The notes under the pieces were generated by a model that had not been told where the DNA came from, did no database searches, and worked only from the letters and a program-made list of their open reading frames with translations. Made by a program: the position numbers and the translations under genes. Of a DNA stretch of 64,000 bases, positions 1-8,661 are shown piece after piece. The number at the start of each line of letters is the position of its first letter. The first letter of the stretch is position 1. The DNA comes from WS-9 sp036274595 (lineage in GTDB: Bacteria; Eisenbacteria; RBG-16-71-46; SZUA-252), in NCBI GenBank assembly GCA_036274595.1, contig DASUFL010000056.1, positions 30,328 to 94,327 of the forward strand, given 5' to 3'.

Positions 1-3000
1 CGATTCTCAGAACGGGCAGGCGGCGCACGTAGGAGGCGTTTCCCACGCGCATCCGTACGAAGTAGATGCCGTGGGCCAGGTGGTCCAGGGGAAGCGAGGT
101 GCGGTGGATCCCCGCCTCGCGCGACGTGAGGCCGAGGCCGGCCACCAAGCGGCCGGTGACGGCGTAGATCCCGAGGGAGACCTCGCCCGGCTGAGCGAGC
201 GTGTACTCCAGAACGGCGCGCCCTCCTTCGACGCGAGGGCGCCCCAGGGATGTCCGGAAGGATGGGCCGGCGCTCCGCGGCTCCTCCATCGTCATCGCCA
301 TCTCCATGCCAGGGCCATGGTGGTCCGGGCAGCCCTCGAGCGAGTTGTAGGCCTGCCCGTCGTCCGACGCGCGATGCACGTAGGACTCGCGCGGAACCCC
401 GACGACCACCGACCCATCCGCGACTCCTCCGCCTCGCGTCACGGCGGTGAAGAAGACGCGGTAGACGCGGCCGTTGCCGCCGTCCACTCGCTCCCTGCGA
501 AGATAGAGCTGGCCTCCGACGACCGCGGCGTCCGTGCAGGGACGGTCCGCGCCGTCCCGCCGCAACGGCTCGTCCTGCGTCACGCGCGTCACGTGGATCG
601 AAGCGGGAGCGCCGTCGGAGTCGATCACGCCCGCGATCTCCACCGGAGCCAGCGCGCGATCGGGAGGCCAGAGTCGCGATGGCTCGGCGCGCGCGGTCGC
701 CACTTGAGGCTTCGGGCCCTTGGGCGGAACCACGGTGAACTGCCGCATCATGTCGTTGTCTTCGTGCTCGAGCATGTGGCAGTGGAAGACGTAATCCCCC
801 AGATAACCGTCGGGGCCGAAGCGCATGATGACGCGCAGGAGCTCGTGCGGCTTCACCCGCGCCGTGTCCTTCCAGCCGGCCTCGTCGGGATCCGGCGGCC
901 GCCTGTCCGGGCCCGGGATCACCTGGCCATCGACGACCTCGAAGCTCGAGCGGTCGAGGACCTGGAACTCGACCAGATGCACGTGGATGGGGTGCTCTTC
1001 CAGCGTCTCGTTCGCGAACTGCCAGATCTCGGTCGTGCCCAGAGCAGGGAACTCGGTGGCCTCGCCCCAGCCGAAGTCTCCAAAGAGGAACTTCTGCCGG
1101 ACCTGGTCGAAGCGGAGCTGGAACGTCCGGGTTCGGACGGCCTGGCTCTCGGGGGTGCGCTCCACGGTCTCGAGCGAGGAAGGGAGCGGCGCCGTCCAGC
1201 CCGCATTCCCCGAGACGACGAACTTCATGACCCTGGATGCGGCAGGATCGTTGCGATCCATCTGACCCGACTCGAGCCTGTCCTCGAGGAGCAGCTCCGA
1301 GCCCGGGGCGTCATCGCCGAAGTCGATCACGATGTCGGCCCGCTCCGCGGGTCCGAGCGTGAGCTCGCGGACCTCGACCGGCGCGGAGAGGAGGCCGCCG
1401 TCGCTCGCGATCACGTGGAACGGGCGCCGATCCGAAAGGGCGAGCGTGAAGATCCGGTGGTTGGAGCCGTTCACCACGCGAAACCGATACTTCCCTCGGT
1501 CCACGCTTAGCTTCGGCCACACCATGCCGTTCACGAGGACCTTGTCGCCCAGGAACGGCTTCATCTCCCACATGGCCGGGTAACGAAGCGACCCGTCCGT
1601 ATGGAACGAGCGGTCCTGGACGAGGAGCGGGACCTCGTACCGACCGCGCGGGAGCGGGAGCGACTCTTCCCCGCGGCCGCGAATCAGGTAGAGACCGGCC
1701 AGCCCCATCATCACGTTGTAGCGCGTGATGCCGAGGGCGTGATCGTGGTACCAGAGCGTCGTCGGCAGCTGCGTGTTCGGATACCGGTATAGCCTCGAGC
1801 CGCCGGAGACGAACGTCGACTCCGGGAATCCGTCGGAGTCGGACGGGACGTGACCTCCGTGGAGATGCACCACGGTGCGCGGTGACGCTCCGTCCGCGTC
1901 GGGACCGCCCATGTGAGTGTCGATCTCGAAGTAATGCGTCGTCCGCGCAAGACCGGTCTCGATGTCCCGGAGATCGTTGATCCAGCGGACGTGAACCGGC
2001 TGATTTTCGGAGGCCTCGATCGTGGGCCCCGGGAATCTCCCGTCGTAACCCCAGAGCGTGGTGGGTGGCAGATCCCGGTGGAGCTTCTGCCGAAACTCCT
2101 TCATCGCGAGGTCGTACCAGGCGGCGCCTCCCGAGCGGCCGCGGAGCGGCCGCGCGACCGGCGGGATCGGGAGATCGTCCACGTAAGGCTCCAGGCAGAC
2201 CTGTTCGTCGCAGGTGGAGTTGTCCCCGGCGTAGGACCCCGACGCGGCGTCGCATTCGTCGTGGGTCAGGAGGTCGCACGTGCCGTCCGGCTTGCAGCAG
2301 GCTCCCGCGGGATGGGTGAAGAAGACTGTCAACGTGGGGCGGAGTTTGGGATCGGGATGCTGGCGGCTCGCGTATCGCGCTCCCGTTCCTCCCCGCGTCT
2401 CGTCCCCCCGCAAGATCCAGCCGTGATTCGACGACGGATCCTCGGCCCAGCCGACGACGTCCCGCACGATCCCGCTGCCTTCCAGGATGACGACCTGCAT
2501 CCACCCCGGGAACGATCCGGAGTCGCTGAACACGCTCTCGAAATTTCCGCCATGCAAGGGTTCGCCCGCCTCCGTCGACCAGACGGTCCGCGCCCCGAAG
2601 AATCGGTAATGCCAGGTCGAGGCCATCTCGGTCGGAGTCCGGCCCCATTGCTTGGGGCGGGCGGTGCATACGTCCAGGGCGCCCTCATCGCCCTCGCCCC
2701 AATCCTGGTTCAGCCTGTGAACGTAGAGGCGATCGCCCGGGCCACCCGGCAGGAACCGGAACAGGTTGAGTCGCGCGGAGACGATCCGACTTCCCGCGGG
2801 AATGGCCGAGAGGTCGAACTGGAGGAGCGATCGTCGGATGAGCGGCTGGCGCTCCGTGGAGATGGTGGGGCGCCCCACCTGGAGGCACTCTCCCGCCCCG
2901 TAGCTCAGGTTGGACTCCGAGTAGATCACGTTGTCCCGGACGGCCGGCAGCGTCATCTCGTCGGAACGCGATGGGCGGGGGTGGGCGATCACCATGAGGA

Positions 3001-3046
3001 TCAGGATCGCGACGAATGGCCGTATCGGGGCGCGATGACGGGGCAC
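1..3046 (-). CDS. Secreted multicopper oxidase, DNRLRE N-domain, C-terminal sorting domain (3' end off the window)
   Basis: The frame is open from a GTG at 3046 past the left edge, so at least 1,015 residues are visible and the C-terminus is cut. The GTG start gives a signal peptide (basic residues, then FVAILILMVIA). Residues about 30-240 resemble DNRLRE/CBM96-like domains (AVRDNVIYSESNLSYGAGE). A cysteine-rich GACCKPDGTC insert follows near residue 250. From about 310 comes a CotA/bilirubin-oxidase-type multicopper oxidase with all copper motifs: HLHGGH (about 393), WYHDHALG (about 432), HPIHVHL (about 686) and HCHMLEHEDNDMM (755). The last visible 70 residues (RAVLEYTLAQPG, HGIYFVRM) form an Ig-like T9SS/FlgD-type sorting domain. 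It is probably an exported laccase or metal oxidase; the substrate is unknown. It is divergent from the epimerase at 3261. Confidence 0.88.
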   Translation of the reverse strand, partial: MPRHRAPIRPFVAILILMVIAHPRPSRSDEMTLPAVRDNVIYSESNLSYGAGECLQVGRPTISTERQPLIRRSLLQFDLSAIPAGSRIVSARLNLFRFLPGGPGDRLYVHRLNQDWGEGDEGALDVCTARPKQWGRTPTEMASTWHYRFFGARTVWSTEAGEPLHGGNFESVFSDSGSFPGWMQVVILEGSGIVRDVVGWAEDPSSNHGWILRGDETRGGTGARYASRQHPDPKLRPTLTVFFTHPAGACCKPDGTCDLLTHDECDAASGSYAGDNSTCDEQVCLEPYVDDLPIPPVARPLRGRSGGAAWYDLAMKEFRQKLHRDLPPTTLWGYDGRFPGPTIEASENQPVHVRWINDLRDIETGLARTTHYFEIDTHMGGPDADGASPRTVVHLHGGHVPSDSDGFPESTFVSGGSRLYRYPNTQLPTTLWYHDHALGITRYNVMMGLAGLYLIRGRGEESLPLPRGRYEVPLLVQDRSFHTDGSLRYPAMWEMKPFLGDKVLVNGMVWPKLSVDRGKYRFRVVNGSNHRIFTLALSDRRPFHVIASDGGLLSAPVEVRELTLGPAERADIVIDFGDDAPGSELLLEDRLESGQMDRNDPAASRVMKFVVSGNAGWTAPLPSSLETVERTPESQAVRTRTFQLRFDQVRQKFLFGDFGWGEATEFPALGTTEIWQFANETLEEHPIHVHLVEFQVLDRSSFEVVDGQVIPGPDRRPPDPDEAGWKDTARVKPHELLRVIMRFGPDGYLGDYVFHCHMLEHEDNDMMRQFTVVPPKGPKPQVATARAEPSRLWPPDRALAPVEIAGVIDSDGAPASIHVTRVTQDEPLRRDGADRPCTDAAVVGGQLYLRRERVDGGNGRVYRVFFTAVTRGGGVADGSVVVGVPRESYVHRASDDGQAYNSLEGCPDHHGPGMEMAMTMEEPRSAGPSFRTSLGRPRVEGGRAVLEYTLAQPGEVSLGIYAVTGRLVAGLGLTSREAGIHRTSLPLDHLAHGIYFVRMRVGNASYVRRLPVLRI

Positions 3047-3260
3047 GTGCTCTCGCAAGGAGGATGGGCCGCTGCTCAGCCGGGGTCGAAGCAAGCCCCT
3101 ACGGGGGGCTGGTCCACACATTGAGGGTAGAGGGGCTCGCGCGGACCCGACAAGGTAGCCGAAGGTGGCATGCCCCCGTCGGCGCCGAGCGAATCGCCTC
3201 GCGGCCCGCGCGGCCTCCCGCACTTGAGCCGTCCGCGTCGGCGCGGTACACTGCCCGGCC

Positions 3261-4310
3261 ATGTCCGAGTACGACAAGAACAACCCCGAGCCCCTCAAGC
3301 CCCTCTACGATCCCGTGGGCGACCACGCGCCTGCCGCGCTCGTGACCGGGCCGACCGGCGCCATCGGCCGCGTCGTCTGCCGCGAGCTCGTGCAGAACGG
3401 CTATCGCGTGCTCGGGCTGACCCGGAACTCGGACCAGTTGGCGCGTCTTCCGTACGCGGTCGTCCCCGTGCTCGGCGACATCCGGGATCCGGGGCGCTGG
3501 GACTCGGCGATCACCCGCGCGGACGTCGTGATCCACGCGGCCATTCCGGCCGCTCCCAAGGGACCCAAGGACCGCGCGTACGCCGCGCGCGAAGCCGAGG
3601 AGCTGGCCTTGATCGCCACGGGCATCGCGACGGCTGTCCGGAAGAAGAAGAAGCGGCTCATCGCCACCTCGAGCGCGATCCTGTTCGAGCCGAACAGGGA
3701 CGGCTGGGTGACGGAGTCGAGCGGCTACTCCGAAGGGAAGGGCTATGGCATCCGCCAGCGCCGGATCTATCGCGCGATCCAGGACCAGCGAAGGAAGGGG
3801 CTCAAGGCGATCGTGATGTGCCCCGCATTCGTCTACGGGCCGGGCGGATGGTTCGAGAAGTCGATGCTCGAGCCGATGGGCCGCGGCGAATCGCGGATGA
3901 TCGGCGAGGGCAATCAGACGATGCATTATGTCGAAGGGGGCGATGTCGGCCGCGCCTACCGGCTCGCCATCGAGCACGGCGTGGACGGCGACGACTACCT
4001 GATCGGCGACGACAAGCCGACCACGCACGGAGCCTTCACGCGGCTCGTGGCCCGCGAGATGGGCGCGCCGTCGCCGGTCTCCGTGCCCGAGGAAGATCTC
4101 ATCCCGATCCTGGGAGAATGGGGCCTCGAGGCGATGACCACGTGCCCCAAGATCGACTCCACGCGCGCGCGCGAGCGCCTGGGCTGGACCCCAGAGTACA
4201 AGACGACCGAGGAAGGCGTGCCGGTCGTCGTGCGCGACTACAAGTGGCGCCGCGAGATGGCGCCGGACCTCGAGCCCTTCCGACCGGTCCAGCACCGAAG
4301 CTGGACGTGA
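3261..4310 (+). CDS. NAD-dependent epimerase/dehydratase (extended SDR)
   Basis: A 349-residue protein with an N-terminal Rossmann nucleotide-binding motif (VTGPTGAIGRVV at about 28-39), an acidic D-I-R-D stretch after beta-3, and a later YSEGK sequence that fits the SDR Tyr-x-x-x-Lys catalytic pair. The ending, GWTPEYKTTEEG, resembles the C-terminus of NDP-sugar and isoflavone-reductase-like epimerases. Extended SDR enzymes act on sugar nucleotides or small carbonyl substrates with NAD(P); the substrate cannot be told here. The protein has no signal peptide and should be cytoplasmic. It stands alone, divergent from the multicopper oxidase and convergent with the calcium exchanger. Confidence 0.85.
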   Translation: MSEYDKNNPEPLKPLYDPVGDHAPAALVTGPTGAIGRVVCRELVQNGYRVLGLTRNSDQLARLPYAVVPVLGDIRDPGRWDSAITRADVVIHAAIPAAPKGPKDRAYAAREAEELALIATGIATAVRKKKKRLIATSSAILFEPNRDGWVTESSGYSEGKGYGIRQRRIYRAIQDQRRKGLKAIVMCPAFVYGPGGWFEKSMLEPMGRGESRMIGEGNQTMHYVEGGDVGRAYRLAIEHGVDGDDYLIGDDKPTTHGAFTRLVAREMGAPSPVSVPEEDLIPILGEWGLEAMTTCPKIDSTRARERLGWTPEYKTTEEGVPVVVRDYKWRREMAPDLEPFRPVQHRSWT

Positions 4311-4332
4311 CCCTCCTGGGGCGCGTCAGCGC

Positions 4333-5463
4333 TCACGGAATGAAGTAGAACGCCATTCCCAGGATCACGTAGACCGCCACCATCAGCGCCCCTTCCAGCC
4401 AGTTCGATTCGCCATCCTGCGCCACCAGATTCACCACCGCCGTCGCGAGGAGCACGGAGAGCACCTCGAACGGCGTGAAGCGCAGGTCCATGGGTCCGTG
4501 CTTCATGAAATGGGACGCGAACACGAGGACGGGGGCGACGAAGAGCGCGATCTGGATGCTCGAGCCCGTCGCGATCTGGAGCGCCAGGTCCATCTGGTTG
4601 CGCATGGCCACGAGGACGGCGGTCGAGTGCTCGGCCGCATTCCCGATCACCGCGACCACGATCACTCCGACGAAGATCTCCGTGAGTCCCAGTGCGTGCG
4701 ACGCCGCCTCGACCGCGCCGACCAGGATCTCGCTCATCCACGCGACCAGCGCGGTGGCGACGAGGAGGAGGACCACCGAGCGCCACGTGGGCACGGCCGG
4801 CCCGTGCGCCTGGTGCTCTCCTCCTTGGTAGAGGTGCCGGTGCGTGCGGAGGCTGAAGAGGAGATAGGCTCCGTACGCGATGAAGAGAACCACGGCGATC
4901 TCGAGCGAGAGCCCGGTCTCGAGAATGCCCTCGCGCTCGGGCGTCACGCGATTCGAGGCGACCGCGCCCATCGCGATCGGGTGGAAGATCGCGGGAACAA
5001 GGAGGCCGGTCGCGGCCAAGGCGAGGAGGGTCGAGTTCACGGCGGCGGCCGCTCGATCGAACGTCTGCGACGGTCGCTTCAACCCGCCCGCGAAGATGGC
5101 CACGCCGAGCACGAGCAGGACGTTCCCGATGATCGACCCGGTGAGCGATGCCTTCACCACGTTGTAGAGTCCGCGCTCGAGCGCGGCGAAAGCGATGATC
5201 AGCTCGGCGGCGTTCCCGAAGGTGGCGTTCAAGAGGCCGCCGACGCCGGCGCCGAGCTTGGCCGCGAGCTCCTCGGTGGCGCGTCCCATGAGCCCGGCGA
5301 GCGGAACGATCGCGATCCCGGCGCACCCGAACACCGCGAGCGGTCCCCAGTGGAGGCGCTCCGCCAGGACGGCGATCGGGATGAACACGAGCAGGAGCTG
5401 GAGCGCGTTTTCGGGAGCGAACAGCCGCGTGCCCGCCCCCGTATGCCCGGCCGCCGGTCCCAT
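4333..5463 (-). CDS. Calcium/proton exchanger (CaCA family, Cax-like)
   Basis: About 376 residues and roughly ten membrane segments. The two inverted alpha repeats of the cation/Ca2+ antiporter superfamily are visible as GNAAELIIAF in the first half and GNAAEHSTAV in the second, including the acidic residues that bind the ion. Such proteins export Ca2+ (or other cations) from the cytoplasm in exchange for protons. The frame stays open upstream of 5463, but that stretch is Arg/Gly-rich and overlaps the divergent gene at 5521. I therefore chose the ATG at 5463, which gives MGPAAGHTGAG followed by the first helix. Only 57 bases separate it from the divergent outer-membrane gene. Confidence 0.88.
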   Translation of the reverse strand: MGPAAGHTGAGTRLFAPENALQLLLVFIPIAVLAERLHWGPLAVFGCAGIAIVPLAGLMGRATEELAAKLGAGVGGLLNATFGNAAELIIAFAALERGLYNVVKASLTGSIIGNVLLVLGVAIFAGGLKRPSQTFDRAAAAVNSTLLALAATGLLVPAIFHPIAMGAVASNRVTPEREGILETGLSLEIAVVLFIAYGAYLLFSLRTHRHLYQGGEHQAHGPAVPTWRSVVLLLVATALVAWMSEILVGAVEAASHALGLTEIFVGVIVVAVIGNAAEHSTAVLVAMRNQMDLALQIATGSSIQIALFVAPVLVFASHFMKHGPMDLRFTPFEVLSVLLATAVVNLVAQDGESNWLEGALMVAVYVILGMAFYFIP

Positions 5464-5520
5464 GCGCGGGGCAGTATAACCGCGATGCCACGGGCGCGCC
5501 CCTTGGAGTAATCTCCCGCC

Positions 5521-8133
5521 ATGAGCGGAATCTCGGGGACCGTCGTCTCCTTCCTGATGGGCTTGAGCGCGCTGGCCATGCCGGTTGGAGTCGCGCTCGC
5601 CGCCGAGCGGGATTCCGTCACGGTGACCGCGGGGGCCCATTACGGGCGCTCCGGCTTCCACCGATTCTTCTTCGGCACCGACTACCGGAAGGTCTGGACC
5701 ACGCCGATTCGCGTTCCCTTACTCGACCTGAGCCGGGAGGCGGGAGGACTCCGCCCCGTGCGGCGCGTCGGGGGCCGGCAGACCCAGGCGCTCGCGCTCG
5801 CCGGCGCGGACGGCCGGAGCTACACCTTCCGCGGCGTGGCGAAGGACGTCACCGGGCTCATCGACGAAAGCCTTCGCGGCACGATCGTCGAGAGCATCCT
5901 CAAGGATCAGATGGCGGCGCAGCATCCCGCCGGCGAGCTGATCGCCGGAAGCCTGGCGAAAGCGGCGGGGATCCGGGCGCAGGAATGGGTGCTCGTCGCG
6001 CTCCCGGACGATCCCGCGCTCGGGGAATTCCGCGACGAGTTCAAGGGGGCGATCGGATTCTTCGGGGAATATCCCACCGCGCCGACGGGCGATCGCCCGG
6101 GCACCTTCGGTCTCAAGGAGATCGTCGGGCACAAAGAGCTCTATCTCAAGCTCGAGACCGATCCCTCCGCGCACATCGACGCGGACGAGTTCCTGTACGC
6201 GCGGCTGTTCGACCTCGCGATCGGCGACTGGGACCGTCACCGGCGCCAGTGGCGCTGGGCGCGATTCGAAGGCGATCCGCTCTGGCATCCCATTCCCGAG
6301 GATCGCGATCAGGCGTTCTCGCGGTACGAGGGATTCTTCATGGGCATCGGCCGCCGCACGCGCGAGCAGCGCTTCCAGAAGTACGACGATCAGTACAAGA
6401 GCGTGTCCGGCCTCACGTGGAACGGACGCGACCAGGACCGCCACCTCCTGAGCGGAGTCACGCGCGAGCAGGTGGACCAGGCCGCGCGCGCGCTCCAGGC
6501 CAAGCTCACGGACGAGGAGATCGAGCGCGCGGTCGCCACCATGCCCGAGCCGTGGCGCGCGATCGAAGGGTCGAGGCTCACGGCCGATCTTAAGGGCCGC
6601 CGGGGCCGGCTTCCGGAGGCGGCGAAGCGGTTCTACGAGCTCCTCTCGGACAAGGTGGACGTGACGCTCACGAGCGAGCCGGAGCGCGTGGACGCGGTGC
6701 GTCAGGCGAATGGCGACCTCGATCTCACCGTGCGCCCCGTGACGGCGGCGCCGCAGGCCGCGGACCCGCCCGGGGATCCGCCGTCGGGCGAGCCTTCGTT
6801 CCATCGCGTCTTCCATCGCGGCGAGACGAGCGAGGTCCGGCTCTATTGCCTGGCCGGCGACGATCGAGTGACCGTCACCGGGCCGGACGGCGGGATCAAG
6901 CTCCGCGTCGTCGGCGGTCCCGGCGACGACGTCCTCGCCGCGCGCGGCTCGGGGCCGGCGAAGCTCTCCGACTCGGATGGGCGCAACCAGGTGGACGGCG
7001 CTTCGTATGACGACCACGTCTACGTCCCGCCCCCCGCGCCCGCGACAGCCCCCTGGGTGCCCGCACGCGACTGGGGCTCGAAGACCAACCGCACGCCGTT
7101 GCTCTCGTACGGTCCCGATCTCGGGTTCTTCGTGGGCCTGGCGCTCGACCATCGCGCCTACGCGTTCCGGAAGCACCCGTACGGCACGCGCCACGTGCTC
7201 AGCGCCGGTTGGGCCTTCGGGAGCTCGAGCGGCAAGGCGGAGTACGAGGGCGAGTTCCGCCGCGAGAACCGGCGCGACTTCTGGTCGTTCCGCGCGTACG
7301 CGTCGGGCATCGACGTGCTCCGCTTCTACGGGCTCGGCAACGGCACCGCGAACCTGGAAGGGGATCGGAGCCGCGTGCGCGCGATCCAGTTCCTCGCCTA
7401 TCCCAGCTACAACGCCCTGTTCGGGAAGCACTCCACGTTCCAGATCGGCCCCGTCCTCAAGCAGAACAAGGTGCGCCAGGACAAGGCGGAGGACGACTCA
7501 TCGTTCGTCTTCTTCACGCAGCCCTACGGCTACGGCAACTTCGCGACGCTCGGCGCGCACACCGAGGCGGTGTTCGACAGCCGCGACAATCCGGCGTTTC
7601 CGAGGAAGGGATTCGTGCTCGCCGCGCGCGGCACGGTCTACCCCAAGGCGCTCGACGCTGACGAGGCGTTCGGCGAGGTGAACGGCAACCTGAACACGTA
7701 CGTCTCGACGGGCAGCCGCCTCACGGTCGCGCTCCGCGGCGGCGGAAAGAAGCTCTGGGGCCAGTATCCCTTCTACGAGTCGGCGAAGATCGGCGGCGGG
7801 TCGGTGGGCGAGGGCACCTTCGGCGAGCCCGACTACACGCTCCGTCCGTTCGCGGTCGCCCGCTTCCAGGGCGACGCCTCGCTCTGGGGCAATGCCGAGG
7901 TGCGGCTCCGGCTCTTCAGCACGACGATCCTCCTGCCGTCGCATATCGGCCTCCTCGCCTTTGCCGACGCCGGCCGGGTCTGGTACGGCGGAGAGGACTC
8001 GGACGTGTGGCACGGCGGCGGCGGCGGTGGCGGCTGGCTCTCGTTCCTCGGCGATCGGGGCGCCCTATCCCTCGGCTACGCCACGTCGGGTGAGGACAAC
8101 CGCCTGTACTTCAAGGGCGGCTTCACGTATTAG
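5521..8133 (+). CDS. Outer-membrane BamA/surface-antigen-type barrel protein with kinase-like N-terminal module
   Basis: An 870-residue exported protein. Residues 1-28 are a signal peptide (SFLMGLSALAMPVGVALAA). Residues about 45-330 form a soluble module with GGRQTQALALAG, DWDRHRRQW (D236-W244) and HPIPEDRDQAF (about 256-266). The D-x-D-R-H plus later E-D-R-D arrangement looks like catalytic and metal-binding loops of HipA/FAM20-like kinases; this is inference. Residues about 520-870 resemble a surface antigen (D15/BamA) beta barrel, with VFDSRDNPAFPRKGF and a C-terminal YFKGGFTY ending in an aromatic residue as expected for Bam-inserted proteins. A phosphoesterase gene starts 4 bases downstream, probably in the same transcript. 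BamA itself is unlikely, because no POTRA repeats are seen. Confidence 0.8.
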   Translation: MSGISGTVVSFLMGLSALAMPVGVALAAERDSVTVTAGAHYGRSGFHRFFFGTDYRKVWTTPIRVPLLDLSREAGGLRPVRRVGGRQTQALALAGADGRSYTFRGVAKDVTGLIDESLRGTIVESILKDQMAAQHPAGELIAGSLAKAAGIRAQEWVLVALPDDPALGEFRDEFKGAIGFFGEYPTAPTGDRPGTFGLKEIVGHKELYLKLETDPSAHIDADEFLYARLFDLAIGDWDRHRRQWRWARFEGDPLWHPIPEDRDQAFSRYEGFFMGIGRRTREQRFQKYDDQYKSVSGLTWNGRDQDRHLLSGVTREQVDQAARALQAKLTDEEIERAVATMPEPWRAIEGSRLTADLKGRRGRLPEAAKRFYELLSDKVDVTLTSEPERVDAVRQANGDLDLTVRPVTAAPQAADPPGDPPSGEPSFHRVFHRGETSEVRLYCLAGDDRVTVTGPDGGIKLRVVGGPGDDVLAARGSGPAKLSDSDGRNQVDGASYDDHVYVPPPAPATAPWVPARDWGSKTNRTPLLSYGPDLGFFVGLALDHRAYAFRKHPYGTRHVLSAGWAFGSSSGKAEYEGEFRRENRRDFWSFRAYASGIDVLRFYGLGNGTANLEGDRSRVRAIQFLAYPSYNALFGKHSTFQIGPVLKQNKVRQDKAEDDSSFVFFTQPYGYGNFATLGAHTEAVFDSRDNPAFPRKGFVLAARGTVYPKALDADEAFGEVNGNLNTYVSTGSRLTVALRGGGKKLWGQYPFYESAKIGGGSVGEGTFGEPDYTLRPFAVARFQGDASLWGNAEVRLRLFSTTILLPSHIGLLAFADAGRVWYGGEDSDVWHGGGGGGGWLSFLGDRGALSLGYATSGEDNRLYFKGGFTY

Positions 8134-8137
8134 GCCG

Positions 8138-8590
8138 ATGCGGATCGGCGTCATCTCCGACACGCACGGCCTCCTCCGCCCCGAGGCGCTCGACGCGCTC
8201 CGCGGCTCCGAGCAGATCATCCATGCGGGGGACGTCGGTGACGCGGCGATCTTGGACGCACTCCGCGCCCTGGCGCCGCTCACCGCGGTGCGCGGGAACG
8301 TGGACGGAGACCTTGCCGCGCTCCTTCCCAAGACGGCGATCCTCCGCGCGGGAGAGCTCGCGATCTACGTCCACCACGGGAACGATCGGCGGAACCTGTG
8401 GCCGCCGCCCGGAACGGACATCGTGATCAGCGGGCACACGCACGAGCCGAGGGTGGACGAAGTGGACGGAGTGCTCCATTTGAACCCCGGGAGCGCCGGG
8501 CCCAGGCGGTTCCATCTGCCGGTGACGGTCGCGATCTTGACCGTGGAGGGCGGGCGGGCGAGCGCGCGGATCGTGCCGCTCTCCATCTAG
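8138..8590 (+). CDS. YfcE/MJ0936-type metallophosphoesterase
   Basis: 150 residues, the usual length of the family, from an ATG 4 bases after the preceding stop. The dinuclear-metal ligands are all present: SDTHG (D8, H10), HAGDVGD, GNVDG, HHGN and SGHTHEPRV, with NPGSAGPRR near the end. Known relatives are cytoplasmic phosphodiesterases that cleave model substrates and need Mn or Ni; the physiological substrate is uncertain. No signal peptide is present, so it does not share a compartment with the barrel protein upstream, although the two genes are probably co-transcribed. Confidence 0.92.
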   Translation: MRIGVISDTHGLLRPEALDALRGSEQIIHAGDVGDAAILDALRALAPLTAVRGNVDGDLAALLPKTAILRAGELAIYVHHGNDRRNLWPPPGTDIVISGHTHEPRVDEVDGVLHLNPGSAGPRRFHLPVTVAILTVEGGRASARIVPLSI

Positions 8591-8661
8591 CCCCGTAGAC
8601 CTACGCGGCGGGACGCGGTACGCTTCCCCGCCTCCCCACAACACCGACCCCGGAGACGCGC

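Noticed and set aside
71..1510. Long plus-strand open frame opposite the multicopper oxidase
   Set aside because: Arg/Ala/Gly-rich translation with no family features; the opposite strand carries complete copper-oxidase motifs in one continuous frame.
1311..2669. Minus-strand 452-codon open frame in another phase of the oxidase region
   Set aside because: Low-complexity Arg/Pro-rich shadow; the oxidase frame from 3046 runs through without break (copper motifs and the C-terminus are in the same phase).
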